A DNA stretch of 64,000 nt, taken from NCBI GenBank assembly GCA_016860845.1, contig BOKF01000028.1, positions 52,035-116,034 on the forward strand, in the 5' to 3' direction. The notes beneath the pieces are model-generated. The model was not told where the DNA came from and did no database searches. It saw only the letters and a program-made list of their open reading frames with translations. This stretch comes from Chloroflexota bacterium. Lineage in GTDB: Bacteria > Chloroflexota > Anaerolineae > 4572-78 > J111. The position numbers and the translations under genes are program-made. Positions 1 to 8,317 of this stretch are shown piece after piece (position 1 is the stretch's first letter; each line of letters opens with the position of its first letter).

Positions 1-93
1 TTGAATGTGCTTGGTCGTGTCTTCCAGGCGCGGAGGGCGGGGATAATCCCAAACCGACTCCTGACCGGGGCCGGGGGCAATGCGGCGCGGCAT
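1..93 (-). CDS. DUF427 domain protein, N-terminal part only
   Basis: The reverse strand opens a reading frame at position 93 that runs off the left edge, giving 31 residues that begin MPRRIAPGPGQESVWDYPRP. This opening is characteristic, from memory, of DUF427-domain proteins, a small beta-rich family of unknown function. A strong Shine-Dalgarno (AAAGGAGA on the reverse strand, about 101-108) stands at a normal distance from the ATG and supports the start. The frame is too short to appear as a long ORF because the gene is cut by the window edge. Only the first third or less of the protein is visible. Confidence 0.72.
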   Translation of the reverse strand, partial: MPRRIAPGPGQESVWDYPRPPRLEDTTKHIQ

Positions 94-398
94 AGGTCTA
101 ATCTCCTTTTACCAGCCTGAGTGGGCTAATTTTACTCTTGTCAGGGCTTTTGTTTTGTGCGATACTGGAATGGGAGCCGGCCCGATCACGGCTCAACTCT
201 TTTGCCGATAACCTTACACATTTCCGCAAGAATGTCAAAATGCTTGGTGAGGAGGTTTTATATTGGTCTAGTACTCTTTCCTACCCCTGGTTAGAAAATT
301 TGCAAGTTTTTTGCAACAGCTATGCGCTATAATGATGGTAGAAATCTGGAACTTGTCAAGGACTACCGCTTAGTTTATCTTCATATCGGAGTTAAGCC
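94..398. other. Divergent intergenic region
   Basis: This 305-base gap separates the leftward DUF427 gene from the rightward hydrolase gene. It holds the DUF427 ribosome-binding site at its left end. A TATAAT hexamer at 328-333 is suitably placed for the hydrolase, but no convincing -35 lies 16-18 bases upstream, so the promoter is only a possibility. A 64-codon frame at 138-332 has no family features and no good ribosome-binding site. Confidence 0.4.
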
Positions 399-1352
399 AT
401 GTACGTGAAATTTTGGGGCACGCGCGGTTCAATAGCCACTTCACTTCCCGCCGAAGCGATTAAACAAAAAATCTTCCAGGCGCTTGAAGGCGCAGCCGGT
501 TTAAATCTGGCGGATGAGGCCGTTCTAAAGCGTTATATGGAACGACTGCCTTTTACTATTTGGGGCACCGCCGGCGGCAATACGCCCTGCCTGGAAATTC
601 GCTCAGGCAACCAGCTCTTAATCCTTGATGCCGGTTCCGGCTTGAGGCTACTGGGCTTAGAGTTGATGCAAAATGGCTTTGCCAAAGGCCACCAGCGCGC
701 CGATATCTTGATTAGCCATACCCACTGGGATCATATTAACGGCTTCCCCTTCTTTCGGCCGGCTTTCATTCCCCACAATCATTTCACCTTTCACAGCCCT
801 TTTCCCGACCTGGCCGAGCGCCTGGCCCAGCAGCAGCAGCCTAATTTCTTCCCGGTTCCGCTCAACTATATGAGCGCCGCCCTTGAGTTCAACACCCTGG
901 CTGAAAGTCAGTGGTATCAGTTGGGCAACTTCAAAATCTACCCCATGCGGTTGGTCCATCCCGGCGAAACCTACGGTTATCGCATCGAAGCCGCCGGCTC
1001 CAGTCTGGTCTGGGCAACCGACTCAGAATACAAGCAGGCGGACCGGGCCAGCACCGAAAATTACATAAATTTTTTCCAGAATGCCGATTTACTGGTTTTT
1101 GATGCTCAATATACTCTGAGCGAGGTTTTGGATAAGCCGGACTGGGGTCACAGCAGCGCCATCATGGGGGCCGAATTTGCCTCTCGCGCCGGAGTGAAAA
1201 AATTGGCCCTGGCTCATCACGATCCGACCAGTTCCGATGAAAAAATTTGGTCCGACCGGGAGCAGGCCGAAGCCTATCTGCAGCGCCGCCAGAAGAACCA
1301 GCCCGCTTGCGAAGTGCTGGTAGCTTATGACGGCCTGACTTTGGAGCTATAA
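399..1352 (+). CDS. Metallo-beta-lactamase-fold hydrolase
   Basis: A 317-residue cytoplasmic protein of the metallo-beta-lactamase fold, probably a phosphodiesterase-like hydrolase with two metal ions. The signature HTHWDH motif is at residues 107-112, preceded by the strand ILDAGSG at 75-81; later metal-ligand candidates are in LVHPGE, WATDSE and LAHHDP. The start has a GGAG at about 388 and no signal peptide follows. The opening KFWGTRGS is typical of the branch that includes PhnP-like and class-II cyclic-nucleotide phosphodiesterase-like enzymes, but the substrate cannot be read from the sequence. The next gene, a GAF kinase, begins 8 bases downstream, so the two are probably cotranscribed and this protein may act in the same signalling pathway. 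Confidence 0.85.
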   Translation: MYVKFWGTRGSIATSLPAEAIKQKIFQALEGAAGLNLADEAVLKRYMERLPFTIWGTAGGNTPCLEIRSGNQLLILDAGSGLRLLGLELMQNGFAKGHQRADILISHTHWDHINGFPFFRPAFIPHNHFTFHSPFPDLAERLAQQQQPNFFPVPLNYMSAALEFNTLAESQWYQLGNFKIYPMRLVHPGETYGYRIEAAGSSLVWATDSEYKQADRASTENYINFFQNADLLVFDAQYTLSEVLDKPDWGHSSAIMGAEFASRAGVKKLALAHHDPTSSDEKIWSDREQAEAYLQRRQKNQPACEVLVAYDGLTLEL

Positions 1353-1360
1353 ATAATTTT

Positions 1361-4153
1361 ATGATGAAACCCGAAACGCTTACCCCACCCAAACAGAACA
1401 TGACCCTGGAACGCCTGAAAAGTTTGTATGAACTCATCGGGCGGATGAACTCCGTTTACGACTTAACCGAACTTCTCGAATTTGTCGTCGAGCGGGCGCT
1501 GAGTTTGACCGGCGGCCGGCGCGGATTGCTGCTGTTAAGCGACGACTACGAGCGCAAACTGCAAGAGATTGCCGTAGCCAAGGGTGAGGAGCTGGGCAAA
1601 CAGGACCTGGAACAGGCGCTCACTTTTGTCAGCACGACCGTGATCAAAGACGTGCTGGATTGGGGCGAACCCCGGCTGATTGCCGATTTGCAGACCGATC
1701 AGCGCTATGAAGGAGCAGCCAGCGAAGCGACGCTTACCTTTAAAAAAGTACGCTCAGTCCTGGCCGTGCCGCTCAAGGTTGAAGCGCAACTGGTCGGCCT
1801 GATCTACATTGACCACTTCCGGCAGGGTATTTTTGGGCAGGGTGATTTGGAATTTCTGAGCGCCTTTGCCAGCCAGGCAGCCCTGGCCATCCACCGGGCG
1901 CAGCAGCACCAGCGCCAGGTGAATGAGCTAACCCTGCTGAACGAGTTGAGCCGAAGTGTAGTCCAAGTGCTTGACCTGGAAGAAGTGCTGACCCGAATTG
2001 TCAACGAGGCGATCCGCATGTTGAATGTTGAAACCGGCTCAGTGCTGCTTCTGGACGAAGCCACTTCAGAATTGTTTTTTGCCACTTCTGTTTCTGCCGG
2101 GCGGCGGCTGGAGATTTCCACCAGGCTGCGGCAAGACCAGGGCGTTGCCGGCTGGGTGGTCACTCATCAAGAGCCGGCCTGCATCGGCGATGTGACACAA
2201 GACCCGCGCTGGTTTGGCGAAGTGGAAACGAGTTTTGCCACGCGCTCCCTCTTATGTGTGCCCTTGCAGATAGATGGGCGGGTGTTGGGGGTTTTGCAGG
2301 CGCTCAACAAAAAAAGCCCCGATGGTTTTGACCGGGGCGATATTGCCCGCCTGTCGGCTTTTGCCGCCTCGGCCACCATTGCTATCGAAAACGCGCGCCT
2401 CTTTCAAGAGGTCCGCCAGGCGCGCCACTTGCGCGCTTTGAATGAGCTGGCCCTATCGTTGAGCAGCACCCTGGATTTGGACACGATCCTGAACCTCGGC
2501 CTGGAAAAATCGTTGCTGATGCTGGGGGCCGAAGCGGGCATGATTAGTCTGCGCCTGGAGCAACAGGCAAGTGCCAGCTTTATCCATATCAGCCAGGGTT
2601 TGTCCGAGCAGCCTGCCCTGCCCCAATTGGAGCAGCAGATATTAGACAAACTTTCGGCTCTGATTCTGCAAGGGGGGATGGATAAAGTGCTGCTGCTCGA
2701 TAAGAGTCATCCGCAAAACTTTGCCGGCGACGTTGATCTGGCGGCGGCCAGCATTAAGGCTCTGGCCTTTGCGCCCATCACTATCGGCCACAAAGTGAAC
2801 GGCGCTTTGACGATGATGAGAACCACTTCAGCCTCCTTTAGCGAGGAGGAGGTAAATTTACTGGTCAGTATTACCCACATCATGGGCCTGGCAAGTCAAA
2901 ATGCCATCCATTATAACCAGATGGGCACCCAGGCCATGCATCTGACCTATCTCAACGAGGTGGGCAGCGCTTTGACCCGCAGCCTCGACCTGGCCCACGT
3001 GCTCGAGGTGATCATTGCCGGGGTCAATACGCTGCTGAAAACCGAACGCACTTCGGTTTTCCTGATAGATACCAAAACCAACGAATTAGTGCTGCGTTAC
3101 AGCACCGACGGCGAAGCCAACATTCGCCTGCCCGCCCCCTGGCAGGGGATTGCCGGCTGGGTCGCTACCCATGACCAGCCGGCGCTGGTTAACGATACTA
3201 TGACCGACCCGCGCCATCTCCGCCAGCTCGCTATCGAAATCGGCTACGAAGCCCACTCCATTCTGTGCGTTCCCCTTAAAGTCGAAGGCCAGGTCATCGG
3301 CGTGCTCGAGGTTCTGAACAAAACCGGCGGGCAGCAATTCAATTATTACCACCAGGTGCTGCTGACCGAACTGACCAAGTGGGCCGCTATTGCCCTGCAC
3401 AACGCCCGCCTCTTTGACGAGCGCGGGCAAGCCTACCAGCGCCTGGCGGCTGAGCAGCAGCGCCGGGTAACTGCCGAAACCCGCGGAGCCATGGCCGCGA
3501 TCATTCTGGATATGGCCCATACCATGAACAATGTCATCGGGGCTATCCGGGTCTGGGCCACCCGCCTGGAGAAGGCAGCGCAGACAAATCCCCAGGTTAC
3601 CCTGGCTAAGTTTAATAACGAACTGCGCCGGATGCGGGAAAATACCGAGGAGGCGATCAGGCTGATCAGCACCATGACCGACCCCCTGGAGGAAGCTGTT
3701 CTGGCCCCGACGGATGTGCATGACTGCCTGGCCAGAGCCATTCAAAGCTGCTGGTGGCCGGAGAATGTCTACCTTGAGCGAGACTATGGGCGTGATGTAC
3801 CTCTGGTGCGGGCCAATGCCAAGCGCCTGGAAGCCGTCTTTCACAACTTGCTGTCCAACGCTATCCAGATCTTAAGCCGGCCCGGCGGCACGATTCGCTT
3901 GACGACTCGCCAGGCCAGCCCCGGCCAGGTAGAAATCGTCGTCGCCGACAACGGCCCCGGCATCCCGCCCGAATTGCAGGATCGGGTTTTCAATCCAGGG
4001 GTTTCAGGTAAAGAAGGCGGATTGGGCCTGGGGCTGTGGCTCGTCGAGACCTTTGTTCATCAATTTGATGGGCAGATTGACTTGACGACTTCGCCAGAAA
4101 AGGGAACGGCTTTTACCATTACTTTGCAGATCAATGAACCGATTGATGCGTGA
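1361..4153 (+). CDS. Multi-GAF sensor histidine kinase
   Basis: A 930-residue soluble kinase with four successive GAF-type sensor domains (about residues 25-180, 190-340, 355-520 and 530-685), a dimerisation/phosphoacceptor helix with a candidate His at about 720 (motif DMAHTMNN), and a HATPase domain with N box (HNLLSNAI, about 828), G1 (DNGPGI, about 864) and G2 (GLGLGLW, about 888). No membrane segment is present, so it senses intracellular signals. ATGATG at the start allows initiation at 1361 or 1364 and no clear ribosome-binding site is seen, which suggests coupling to the upstream gene. The phosphoacceptor motif is not the usual HE-x-x-N/T, so this may be a degenerate or HisKA-variant kinase. 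The double-receiver regulator 60 bases downstream is the obvious partner. Confidence 0.88.
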   Translation: MMKPETLTPPKQNMTLERLKSLYELIGRMNSVYDLTELLEFVVERALSLTGGRRGLLLLSDDYERKLQEIAVAKGEELGKQDLEQALTFVSTTVIKDVLDWGEPRLIADLQTDQRYEGAASEATLTFKKVRSVLAVPLKVEAQLVGLIYIDHFRQGIFGQGDLEFLSAFASQAALAIHRAQQHQRQVNELTLLNELSRSVVQVLDLEEVLTRIVNEAIRMLNVETGSVLLLDEATSELFFATSVSAGRRLEISTRLRQDQGVAGWVVTHQEPACIGDVTQDPRWFGEVETSFATRSLLCVPLQIDGRVLGVLQALNKKSPDGFDRGDIARLSAFAASATIAIENARLFQEVRQARHLRALNELALSLSSTLDLDTILNLGLEKSLLMLGAEAGMISLRLEQQASASFIHISQGLSEQPALPQLEQQILDKLSALILQGGMDKVLLLDKSHPQNFAGDVDLAAASIKALAFAPITIGHKVNGALTMMRTTSASFSEEEVNLLVSITHIMGLASQNAIHYNQMGTQAMHLTYLNEVGSALTRSLDLAHVLEVIIAGVNTLLKTERTSVFLIDTKTNELVLRYSTDGEANIRLPAPWQGIAGWVATHDQPALVNDTMTDPRHLRQLAIEIGYEAHSILCVPLKVEGQVIGVLEVLNKTGGQQFNYYHQVLLTELTKWAAIALHNARLFDERGQAYQRLAAEQQRRVTAETRGAMAAIILDMAHTMNNVIGAIRVWATRLEKAAQTNPQVTLAKFNNELRRMRENTEEAIRLISTMTDPLEEAVLAPTDVHDCLARAIQSCWWPENVYLERDYGRDVPLVRANAKRLEAVFHNLLSNAIQILSRPGGTIRLTTRQASPGQVEIVVADNGPGIPPELQDRVFNPGVSGKEGGLGLGLWLVETFVHQFDGQIDLTTSPEKGTAFTITLQINEPIDA

Positions 4154-4186
4154 TGCGTGAATTCTTTTCACGTATCACGCATCACG
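4149..4186. repeat. 12-bp inverted repeat over the kinase stop codon
   Basis: CGTGATGCGTGA (4149-4160) and TCACGCATCACG (4175-4186) are a perfect inverted repeat with a 14-base spacer, followed by a related string (ACGTATTACGTTTCACG). The left arm includes the kinase stop codon. It looks like one of the short dispersed palindromic elements seen throughout this window rather than a terminator, since no T-tract follows. Confidence 0.75.
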
Positions 4187-4211
4187 TATTACGTTTCACG
4201 GAGAAACAGCT

Positions 4212-5870
4212 ATGCCTCAACCAGCCAACATTCTCGTCGTCGAAGATCGCGCAGATTGGCAGGATATTATCTGCCAGGCGATTGCGGAAAAAGGTCACAT
4301 CACCTATTCGGCCACTTCCTACCAGGAAGCTGTAGACATGCTGGCCGCTCACCCATTTGACCTGGCCGTAGTTGACCCGGTGCTGGATGCCAGCAACCGC
4401 TTTAATCGGGATGGCTTAAGTGTTATCCAAAAGATTGGCGAGCTGCAGCCCGGGCTGCCGATCATGGTCATTACCGGTTCGCTGACCCACGATTTAAAAG
4501 CCAGTTTGCAGCACCTCTATCCCGGCGCGCCGGTTCTATTTAAGGAACGTTGGGATGCCGCCGAATTTAGCTACCTGGTTGACCAGTTGATGGGCGTGAG
4601 CGCAAATCATGTGGCTAACGGGGCCGCCCCGGCTAACTCTGTGACCGATTTGATCCCTGTGCCGGAGTCCCTAACCAGCCAGGTGCCGGGCCATACCCGC
4701 GTCCTGCTGGTCGAAAATCGTGAAGATTGGCAGCAAATTGTGACGGCTGTTCTGGAAGAGGCCGGCTGCTTCTGGCGCGTGGCCGGCACAGCTCAGGAAG
4801 CGCTGCGCGAAATGGAACAGGAAAGTTTTCACCTGATCATCCTGGATCTGAAGCTGCAACAACCCACGCTGCCGCTGCGCTCCACCGAAGGTTGGCTGCT
4901 GCTTGATCATCTCGTCGAAACGCAGCCTGTCACCAAAATTGTCGTCTTGAGCGGCAAAGCCGGCCCCGGCGACGTGGCCGATTTGTTGACCCACTATCCG
5001 ATTATCACCTTTATCGAAAAACAGAGTTTTACCCCCCAGGCGCTGCTGGCAGCGCTGGCCCAGGCAGTCCAAACGCCGGAATTACGCATCCAAACCTTCG
5101 GCCAGTTTCGCTTGTGGTGCGATGGCCGGGCCATCGAGGTGTGGGAGCGGCCTCAGGCCGAAACAGTGCTGAAACTGCTGCTGGTTCGCCGGGCGCGGGG
5201 CGGGCGGGCGGTCGCCGCCGACGAGTTGATCACCCGCCTCTGGCCCGATGCTGACGAGGAGGGCGGGCGCAAGAAGCTGCTGCCGCTCATCAGCAATGCC
5301 CGCCACACCCTGGAGCCGGACATCGAGCCGCGCGATTCCCATTTCATTTTGCGCAGTTCTAACGGCTACTTTTTCGATTTGGGCGAGGGCGTTACCTGGG
5401 ATTTGCTAAGTTTCCGCGAGCACCTGCGCCAGGGCCGCCGGCTGGCCCGCGAAGAGCGCTGGGCCGAAGCCGCCGCAGAATTGGGAAAGGGCCGCGCCCT
5501 CTATCGGGGCGATTTTTTGGCCGAGGATCGCTACACCGATTGGGTCATCGAGATGCGCCGCGAAATTGCCGCCGATTACTGTGATTTGCTGACCCTGCTG
5601 GCCGATGTTTATGCGCTGCTGGGCCAATATCCCCAGGCAATTGACGCCGGCGAAGCGGCGCTGCGCAAGGACCCGCTGCTGGAAGGCGTCTACCGCCGCC
5701 TGATGCGTTTTCATTATTGTCAGGGGGAAAAAGGCCAGGCCCTGCGGGTCTACCGTGACTGTCTTAAGCTGTTTGAGGAACTCTTTGGCGAGAGTCCCAC
5801 CCTGGCCACCCGCGAGCTGTACCAGGCCATCGCCAACGATGAGCCGGTGGAGTGCCTGCCGAAGGAGTAA
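4212..5870 (+). CDS. Double-receiver response regulator with SARP-like wHTH and BTAD
   Basis: A 552-residue regulator. Receiver 1 (about 3-125) has acidic pocket residues and Asp at about 55 (VVDPVLD); receiver 2 (about 160-285) has VLLVENRED and the phosphoacceptor-like ILDLKL near 212. A winged-helix DNA-binding domain follows (about 295-385), then a bacterial transcriptional activator (BTAD) TPR-like domain (about 392-545, ending LFGESPTLATRELYQAI). REC plus SARP/BTAD architecture is common in Chloroflexota and Actinobacteria. The ribosome-binding site is GGAG about 10 bases before the ATG. It lies directly after the GAF kinase and is its likely output. It ends one base from the convergent higA gene. 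Confidence 0.88.
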   Translation: MPQPANILVVEDRADWQDIICQAIAEKGHITYSATSYQEAVDMLAAHPFDLAVVDPVLDASNRFNRDGLSVIQKIGELQPGLPIMVITGSLTHDLKASLQHLYPGAPVLFKERWDAAEFSYLVDQLMGVSANHVANGAAPANSVTDLIPVPESLTSQVPGHTRVLLVENREDWQQIVTAVLEEAGCFWRVAGTAQEALREMEQESFHLIILDLKLQQPTLPLRSTEGWLLLDHLVETQPVTKIVVLSGKAGPGDVADLLTHYPIITFIEKQSFTPQALLAALAQAVQTPELRIQTFGQFRLWCDGRAIEVWERPQAETVLKLLLVRRARGGRAVAADELITRLWPDADEEGGRKKLLPLISNARHTLEPDIEPRDSHFILRSSNGYFFDLGEGVTWDLLSFREHLRQGRRLAREERWAEAAAELGKGRALYRGDFLAEDRYTDWVIEMRREIAADYCDLLTLLADVYALLGQYPQAIDAGEAALRKDPLLEGVYRRLMRFHYCQGEKGQALRVYRDCLKLFEELFGESPTLATRELYQAIANDEPVECLPKE

Positions 5871-5871
5871 T

Positions 5872-6189
5872 TCAGGCCGCCTTCTCTAGCGGAACATTGA
5901 AAAGTGCCTGGACATTCTGCCAATCTTGAGAACTGTGGGAAGCATGCCACAAATCATAGTTCTTTTGCAAGTTTAGCCAAAATTCAGGGGACGTATTCGG
6001 AAAAGCTCGGGATAAGCGTAAAGCCATTTCGGGTGTCACCGATTTGCGCTCATTCACAATCTGGGAGATGGCTTTTCTTGAAACACCCAGAGTTTCGGCC
6101 AATTTTGTATTGGAAACACCCAAAGGGGACAAATAAAGATTTCTCAATATCCGTCCCGGATGAGCGGGAGGTCTATTTCTAGTTCTCAT
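5872..6189 (-). CDS. higA: HigA-family antitoxin
   Basis: A 105-residue HTH protein of the HigA/VapI XRE family. It opens with PPAHPGRILR, the hallmark HPG motif, followed by the helix-turn-helix LAETLGVSRKAISQIVNE and then the typical LSRAFPNTSPEFWLNLQKNYDLW tail. It should bind and neutralise the HigB toxin and repress the shared promoter. It follows higB by 18 bases, the toxin-first order normal for higBA. Family assignment is firm; activity is inferred. Confidence 0.93.
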   Translation of the reverse strand: MRTRNRPPAHPGRILRNLYLSPLGVSNTKLAETLGVSRKAISQIVNERKSVTPEMALRLSRAFPNTSPEFWLNLQKNYDLWHASHSSQDWQNVQALFNVPLEKAA

Positions 6190-6207
6190 ACATAAAACTC
6201 TCTTGTC

Positions 6208-6486
6208 TTAATGATAATCCTCGTAATCTACTTCGTAAACACTGCCTTGTTCAAACCTAAAAGTTATTCTCCAATTACCGGAAACCTTGACGGCCCACCT
6301 GTTATCTTTTTTGGGTTGTAACTGATGCAACCCCGAACCTGGAAAGTTAAGATCCTGAAGAGTAATAGCTGCATCAAGTGTATCTAATATGTCGGCCAGT
6401 TTATCTACATGCTTGGGCTGGATACCCTTTTTTGTTCCCTCGTAGAAAAAGTCTTCCAATCCCTTATGGCGAAACGTCTCGATCAT
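6208..6486 (-). CDS. higB: HigB-family toxin (RelE superfamily mRNA interferase)
   Basis: A 92-residue RelE/HigB protein, expected to cleave mRNA at the ribosome. The conserved pattern is visible: MIETFRHKGLEDFF at the start, a helix over the LADILDTLD stretch, then LHQLQPKKDNRWAVKVSGNW and RITFRFEQGSVYEVDYEDYH at the end, the usual C-terminus of the family. The start codon (reverse strand, 6484-6486) lies in the loop of a perfect 11-bp hairpin and has no recognisable Shine-Dalgarno. A five-codon upstream frame (MAKRL) ends with its TGA overlapping the higB ATG. Both features hint at translational control. Confidence 0.92.
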   Translation of the reverse strand: MIETFRHKGLEDFFYEGTKKGIQPKHVDKLADILDTLDAAITLQDLNFPGSGLHQLQPKKDNRWAVKVSGNWRITFRFEQGSVYEVDYEDYH

Positions 6487-6500
6487 AAGCGTTTCGCCAT
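6466..6500 (-). promoter_or_regulatory. Hairpin enclosing the higB start codon
   Basis: ATGGCGAAACG (6466-6476) and CGTTTCGCCAT (6490-6500) form a perfect 11-bp stem with a 13-base loop that contains the higB initiation codon. In the mRNA the start would be presented in a loop while the bases that would act as ribosome-binding site are paired. This is direct sequence observation; the regulatory role is inferred. Confidence 0.6.
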
Positions 6501-6541
6501 TTTTAACTTGCTCATAAATTCTAGTTCGTAGTGAATATAGT

Positions 6542-6577
6542 CTCTAAAGTTAGAGGTATTGTAACCCTAAAGGTTAC
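6542..6577. promoter_or_regulatory. Two palindromic operators of higBA
   Basis: Two adjacent palindromes lie in the promoter: CTCTAA-AG-TTAGAG (6542-6555) just downstream of the -10, and GTAACC-CTAAA-GGTTAC (6561-6577) spanning the spacer and -10. They share the half-site element CTAA/CCTAAA. They are the natural binding sites for HigA dimers and explain autorepression, as known for other higBA operons. Confidence 0.75.
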
Positions 6578-6586
6578 GGTTGTCAA
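6558..6586 (-). promoter_or_regulatory. Sigma-70-type promoter of higBA
   Basis: On the reverse strand a consensus -35 TTGACA (6581-6586) is separated by exactly 17 bases from a -10 TACAAT (6558-6563). The second operator palindrome fills the spacer and overlaps the -10. Transcription would begin near 6551, about 65 bases before the higB start. Confidence 0.82.
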
Positions 6587-6700
6587 GTCCTCTTTGCCGC
6601 AACTCTTGAACCTATCTGCATTGACAGAGTGAGAATTTGGGTATATGGTGTGATTAGATTCAAAAGGAGCAGATTTCCGAGCAACGCAAAAGGAGTTTTT

Positions 6701-7252
6701 ATGAAAGTAGGTATTTTATCCGATATTCATGATAACGTCTGGAAATTAGCCGGGGCGCTGGCCGGCCTGCAGGAGGCCGAGGTTTTGATCTGCTGTGGCG
6801 ACCTGTGCTCGCCGTTCATCATCGGCCTGCTGGCCGAAGGCTTCCGCGACCGGCCCATTCACATCGTCTTTGGCAACAACGACGCCGATCTGTTTCGCAT
6901 TACCAACAATGCCAAAAAGTATGCCCACGTTCACCTGCACGGCGAATTTTTCCAGGCGGAACTGGGCGGCAAACACTTTGCCGTCAATCACTTCGATTAC
7001 CTGGCCCGGCCCATCGCTGCCTCCGGCCAGTACGATGTGGTCTGCTACGGCCACAACCACATCTACAAGATCGAGCCGGTAGGCCGTACCCTGACCATCA
7101 ATCCCGGAGCGATCATGGGCTACGACCCCGTCGGCAAAAAGGACATCCCTTCGACGTTTGTGCTCTACGAGACCGAGACCGGGAGCGCCTCCGGCTATGA
7201 AGTCGGGGCAGCTCAGGTTATTCTTTATACCCACCAGGATAATAGTGAATAG
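6701..7252 (+). CDS. YfcE/MJ0936-type metallophosphoesterase
   Basis: A 183-residue calcineurin-fold phosphodiesterase. Metal-binding motifs are in the expected order: LSDIHDN (residues 7-12), CCGDLCSP, GNNDAD, and CYGHNHIYK, with the C-terminal NPGAI strand. Members hydrolyse phosphodiesters in vitro; the physiological substrate is usually unknown. I chose the ATG at 6701 because AAAGGAG stands 6-7 bases upstream and the family consistently begins MKVGILSDIH; the frame is open further upstream but that extension has no homology-like features. It is separated from neighbours and probably monocistronic. Confidence 0.88.
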   Translation: MKVGILSDIHDNVWKLAGALAGLQEAEVLICCGDLCSPFIIGLLAEGFRDRPIHIVFGNNDADLFRITNNAKKYAHVHLHGEFFQAELGGKHFAVNHFDYLARPIAASGQYDVVCYGHNHIYKIEPVGRTLTINPGAIMGYDPVGKKDIPSTFVLYETETGSASGYEVGAAQVILYTHQDNSE

Positions 7253-7378
7253 CTCTTCTGGTATCTCCGAAACCACTCCAACGGGTGTTACTGGCCCGGA
7301 GAAAAAGGGGTATAAATTTAGCTAGGGCTTTTATTTTTACAAATTATTGTGAAAAAGTTCACCTTAAAGGAGAAAAAA

Positions 7379-7909
7379 ATGGCAACCAAAACCAAAACAC
7401 AGGAAAATTCACGCCCGGCAGTACGGATGATCAAGACCAGCCACGATCTTCCGAAAGAAACTCGTGAGGAGATGGTGCGACTCTTGAATCAACACTTGGC
7501 TGACACATTTGACCTTTTCAGCCAGACCAAGCAAGCCCACTGGAATGTAAAAGGTCCACAGTTTTATCAACTTCATGAACTTTATGACGAGCTGGCCGGA
7601 GAGTTGCTGGGCTACGTAGATATGATTGCCGAGCGGGCGACGGCTCTCGGCGGGACAGCCACGGGCACGGTTCGCATGGCCGCGCAGGCTACACGCCTGC
7701 CTGAGTTTAAGGACAGCCCTATTGGCAGCCGGGAGAGCGTGCAACTGTTGGTCGAGCGCTACGCCGTACTGGCCGAATCTACCCGCCAGGGAATTGACAC
7801 CGCCGACGAGGCGGGAGACGCGGATACAGCCGACCTGCTGACGGATGTCTCTCGCGGCCTGGATAAGTCTTTATGGTTCCTGGAGGCCCACATTCAGCAA
7901 GGCGAGTAG
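7379..7909 (+). CDS. dps: Dps-family DNA-protection ferritin
   Basis: A 176-residue Dps/mini-ferritin. It shows the intersubunit ferroxidase-site motif SQTKQAHWNVKGPQFYQLHE followed by LYDELAGELLGYVDMIAERA, with the His, Asp and Glu ligands in the usual spacing. Dps proteins form a 12-subunit cage that stores iron, consumes peroxide and shields DNA. The ATG at 7379 follows AAAGGAG by 6 bases; an in-frame GTG at 7349 is possible but has no ribosome-binding site. The basic N-terminus (MATKTKTQENSRPAVR) could bind DNA. A strong terminator follows. Confidence 0.93.
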   Translation: MATKTKTQENSRPAVRMIKTSHDLPKETREEMVRLLNQHLADTFDLFSQTKQAHWNVKGPQFYQLHELYDELAGELLGYVDMIAERATALGGTATGTVRMAAQATRLPEFKDSPIGSRESVQLLVERYAVLAESTRQGIDTADEAGDADTADLLTDVSRGLDKSLWFLEAHIQQGE

Positions 7910-7975
7910 CTCATTCCGGGCTATAGTTAATACTTTACCCACTTGAGCGAGAAAAAGTTAAGAAAATAACCCATG

Positions 7976-8006
7976 AGAGCTATCCCAAAGATAGCTCTTT
8001 TTTCTT
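7976..8006 (+). terminator. Rho-independent terminator after dps
   Basis: AGAGCTATC (7976-7984) and GATAGCTCT (7990-7998) form a perfect 9-bp stem with a CCAAA loop, followed by a run of T (7998-8003) and TT. Confidence 0.88.
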
Positions 8007-8317
8007 GTCAAAAATCACCCCTGTGAGGGAGAGGCAAGTGAAGGGGAAGTGGTACGATTCAAAATATCTATGCGGCAAAGTAGGCAAGCTTTGAAGGTTT
8101 GGGGGTGGCTGTATCATCTCCTCCTCTAGCGCAAAAGCTTATGGCACAGAACAGACTCACCCTCTGGATTATTAACCATACGCCTACCTGGCAGGTAATT
8201 CTTAGGTATGCAGTGACGACCGGCAACCAATGACCCCTGTCACTTTATCCCATTGAAAATCCAAAGTATCCAGGTTCATAATTGGTGCCCCACCGTAGTT
8301 GTATTTGAGGAAGCCTG
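8007..8317. other. Intergenic region without recognised features
   Basis: About 310 bases between the dps terminator and the HAMP gene. I see no ORF with coding character, no RNA fold that I recognise and no strong promoter. GAGGAAG about 8 bases before 8318 is the ribosome-binding site of the next gene. Confidence 0.4.

Noticed and set aside
138..332. A 64-codon forward frame upstream of the hydrolase
   Set aside because: No ribosome-binding site, no recognisable motif, and atypical composition; it spans what is best read as a divergent promoter region.
3086..3844. A 252-codon reverse frame inside the GAF kinase
   Set aside because: It lies fully antisense to a gene with clear GAF and kinase motifs; long shadow frames are expected at this GC content.
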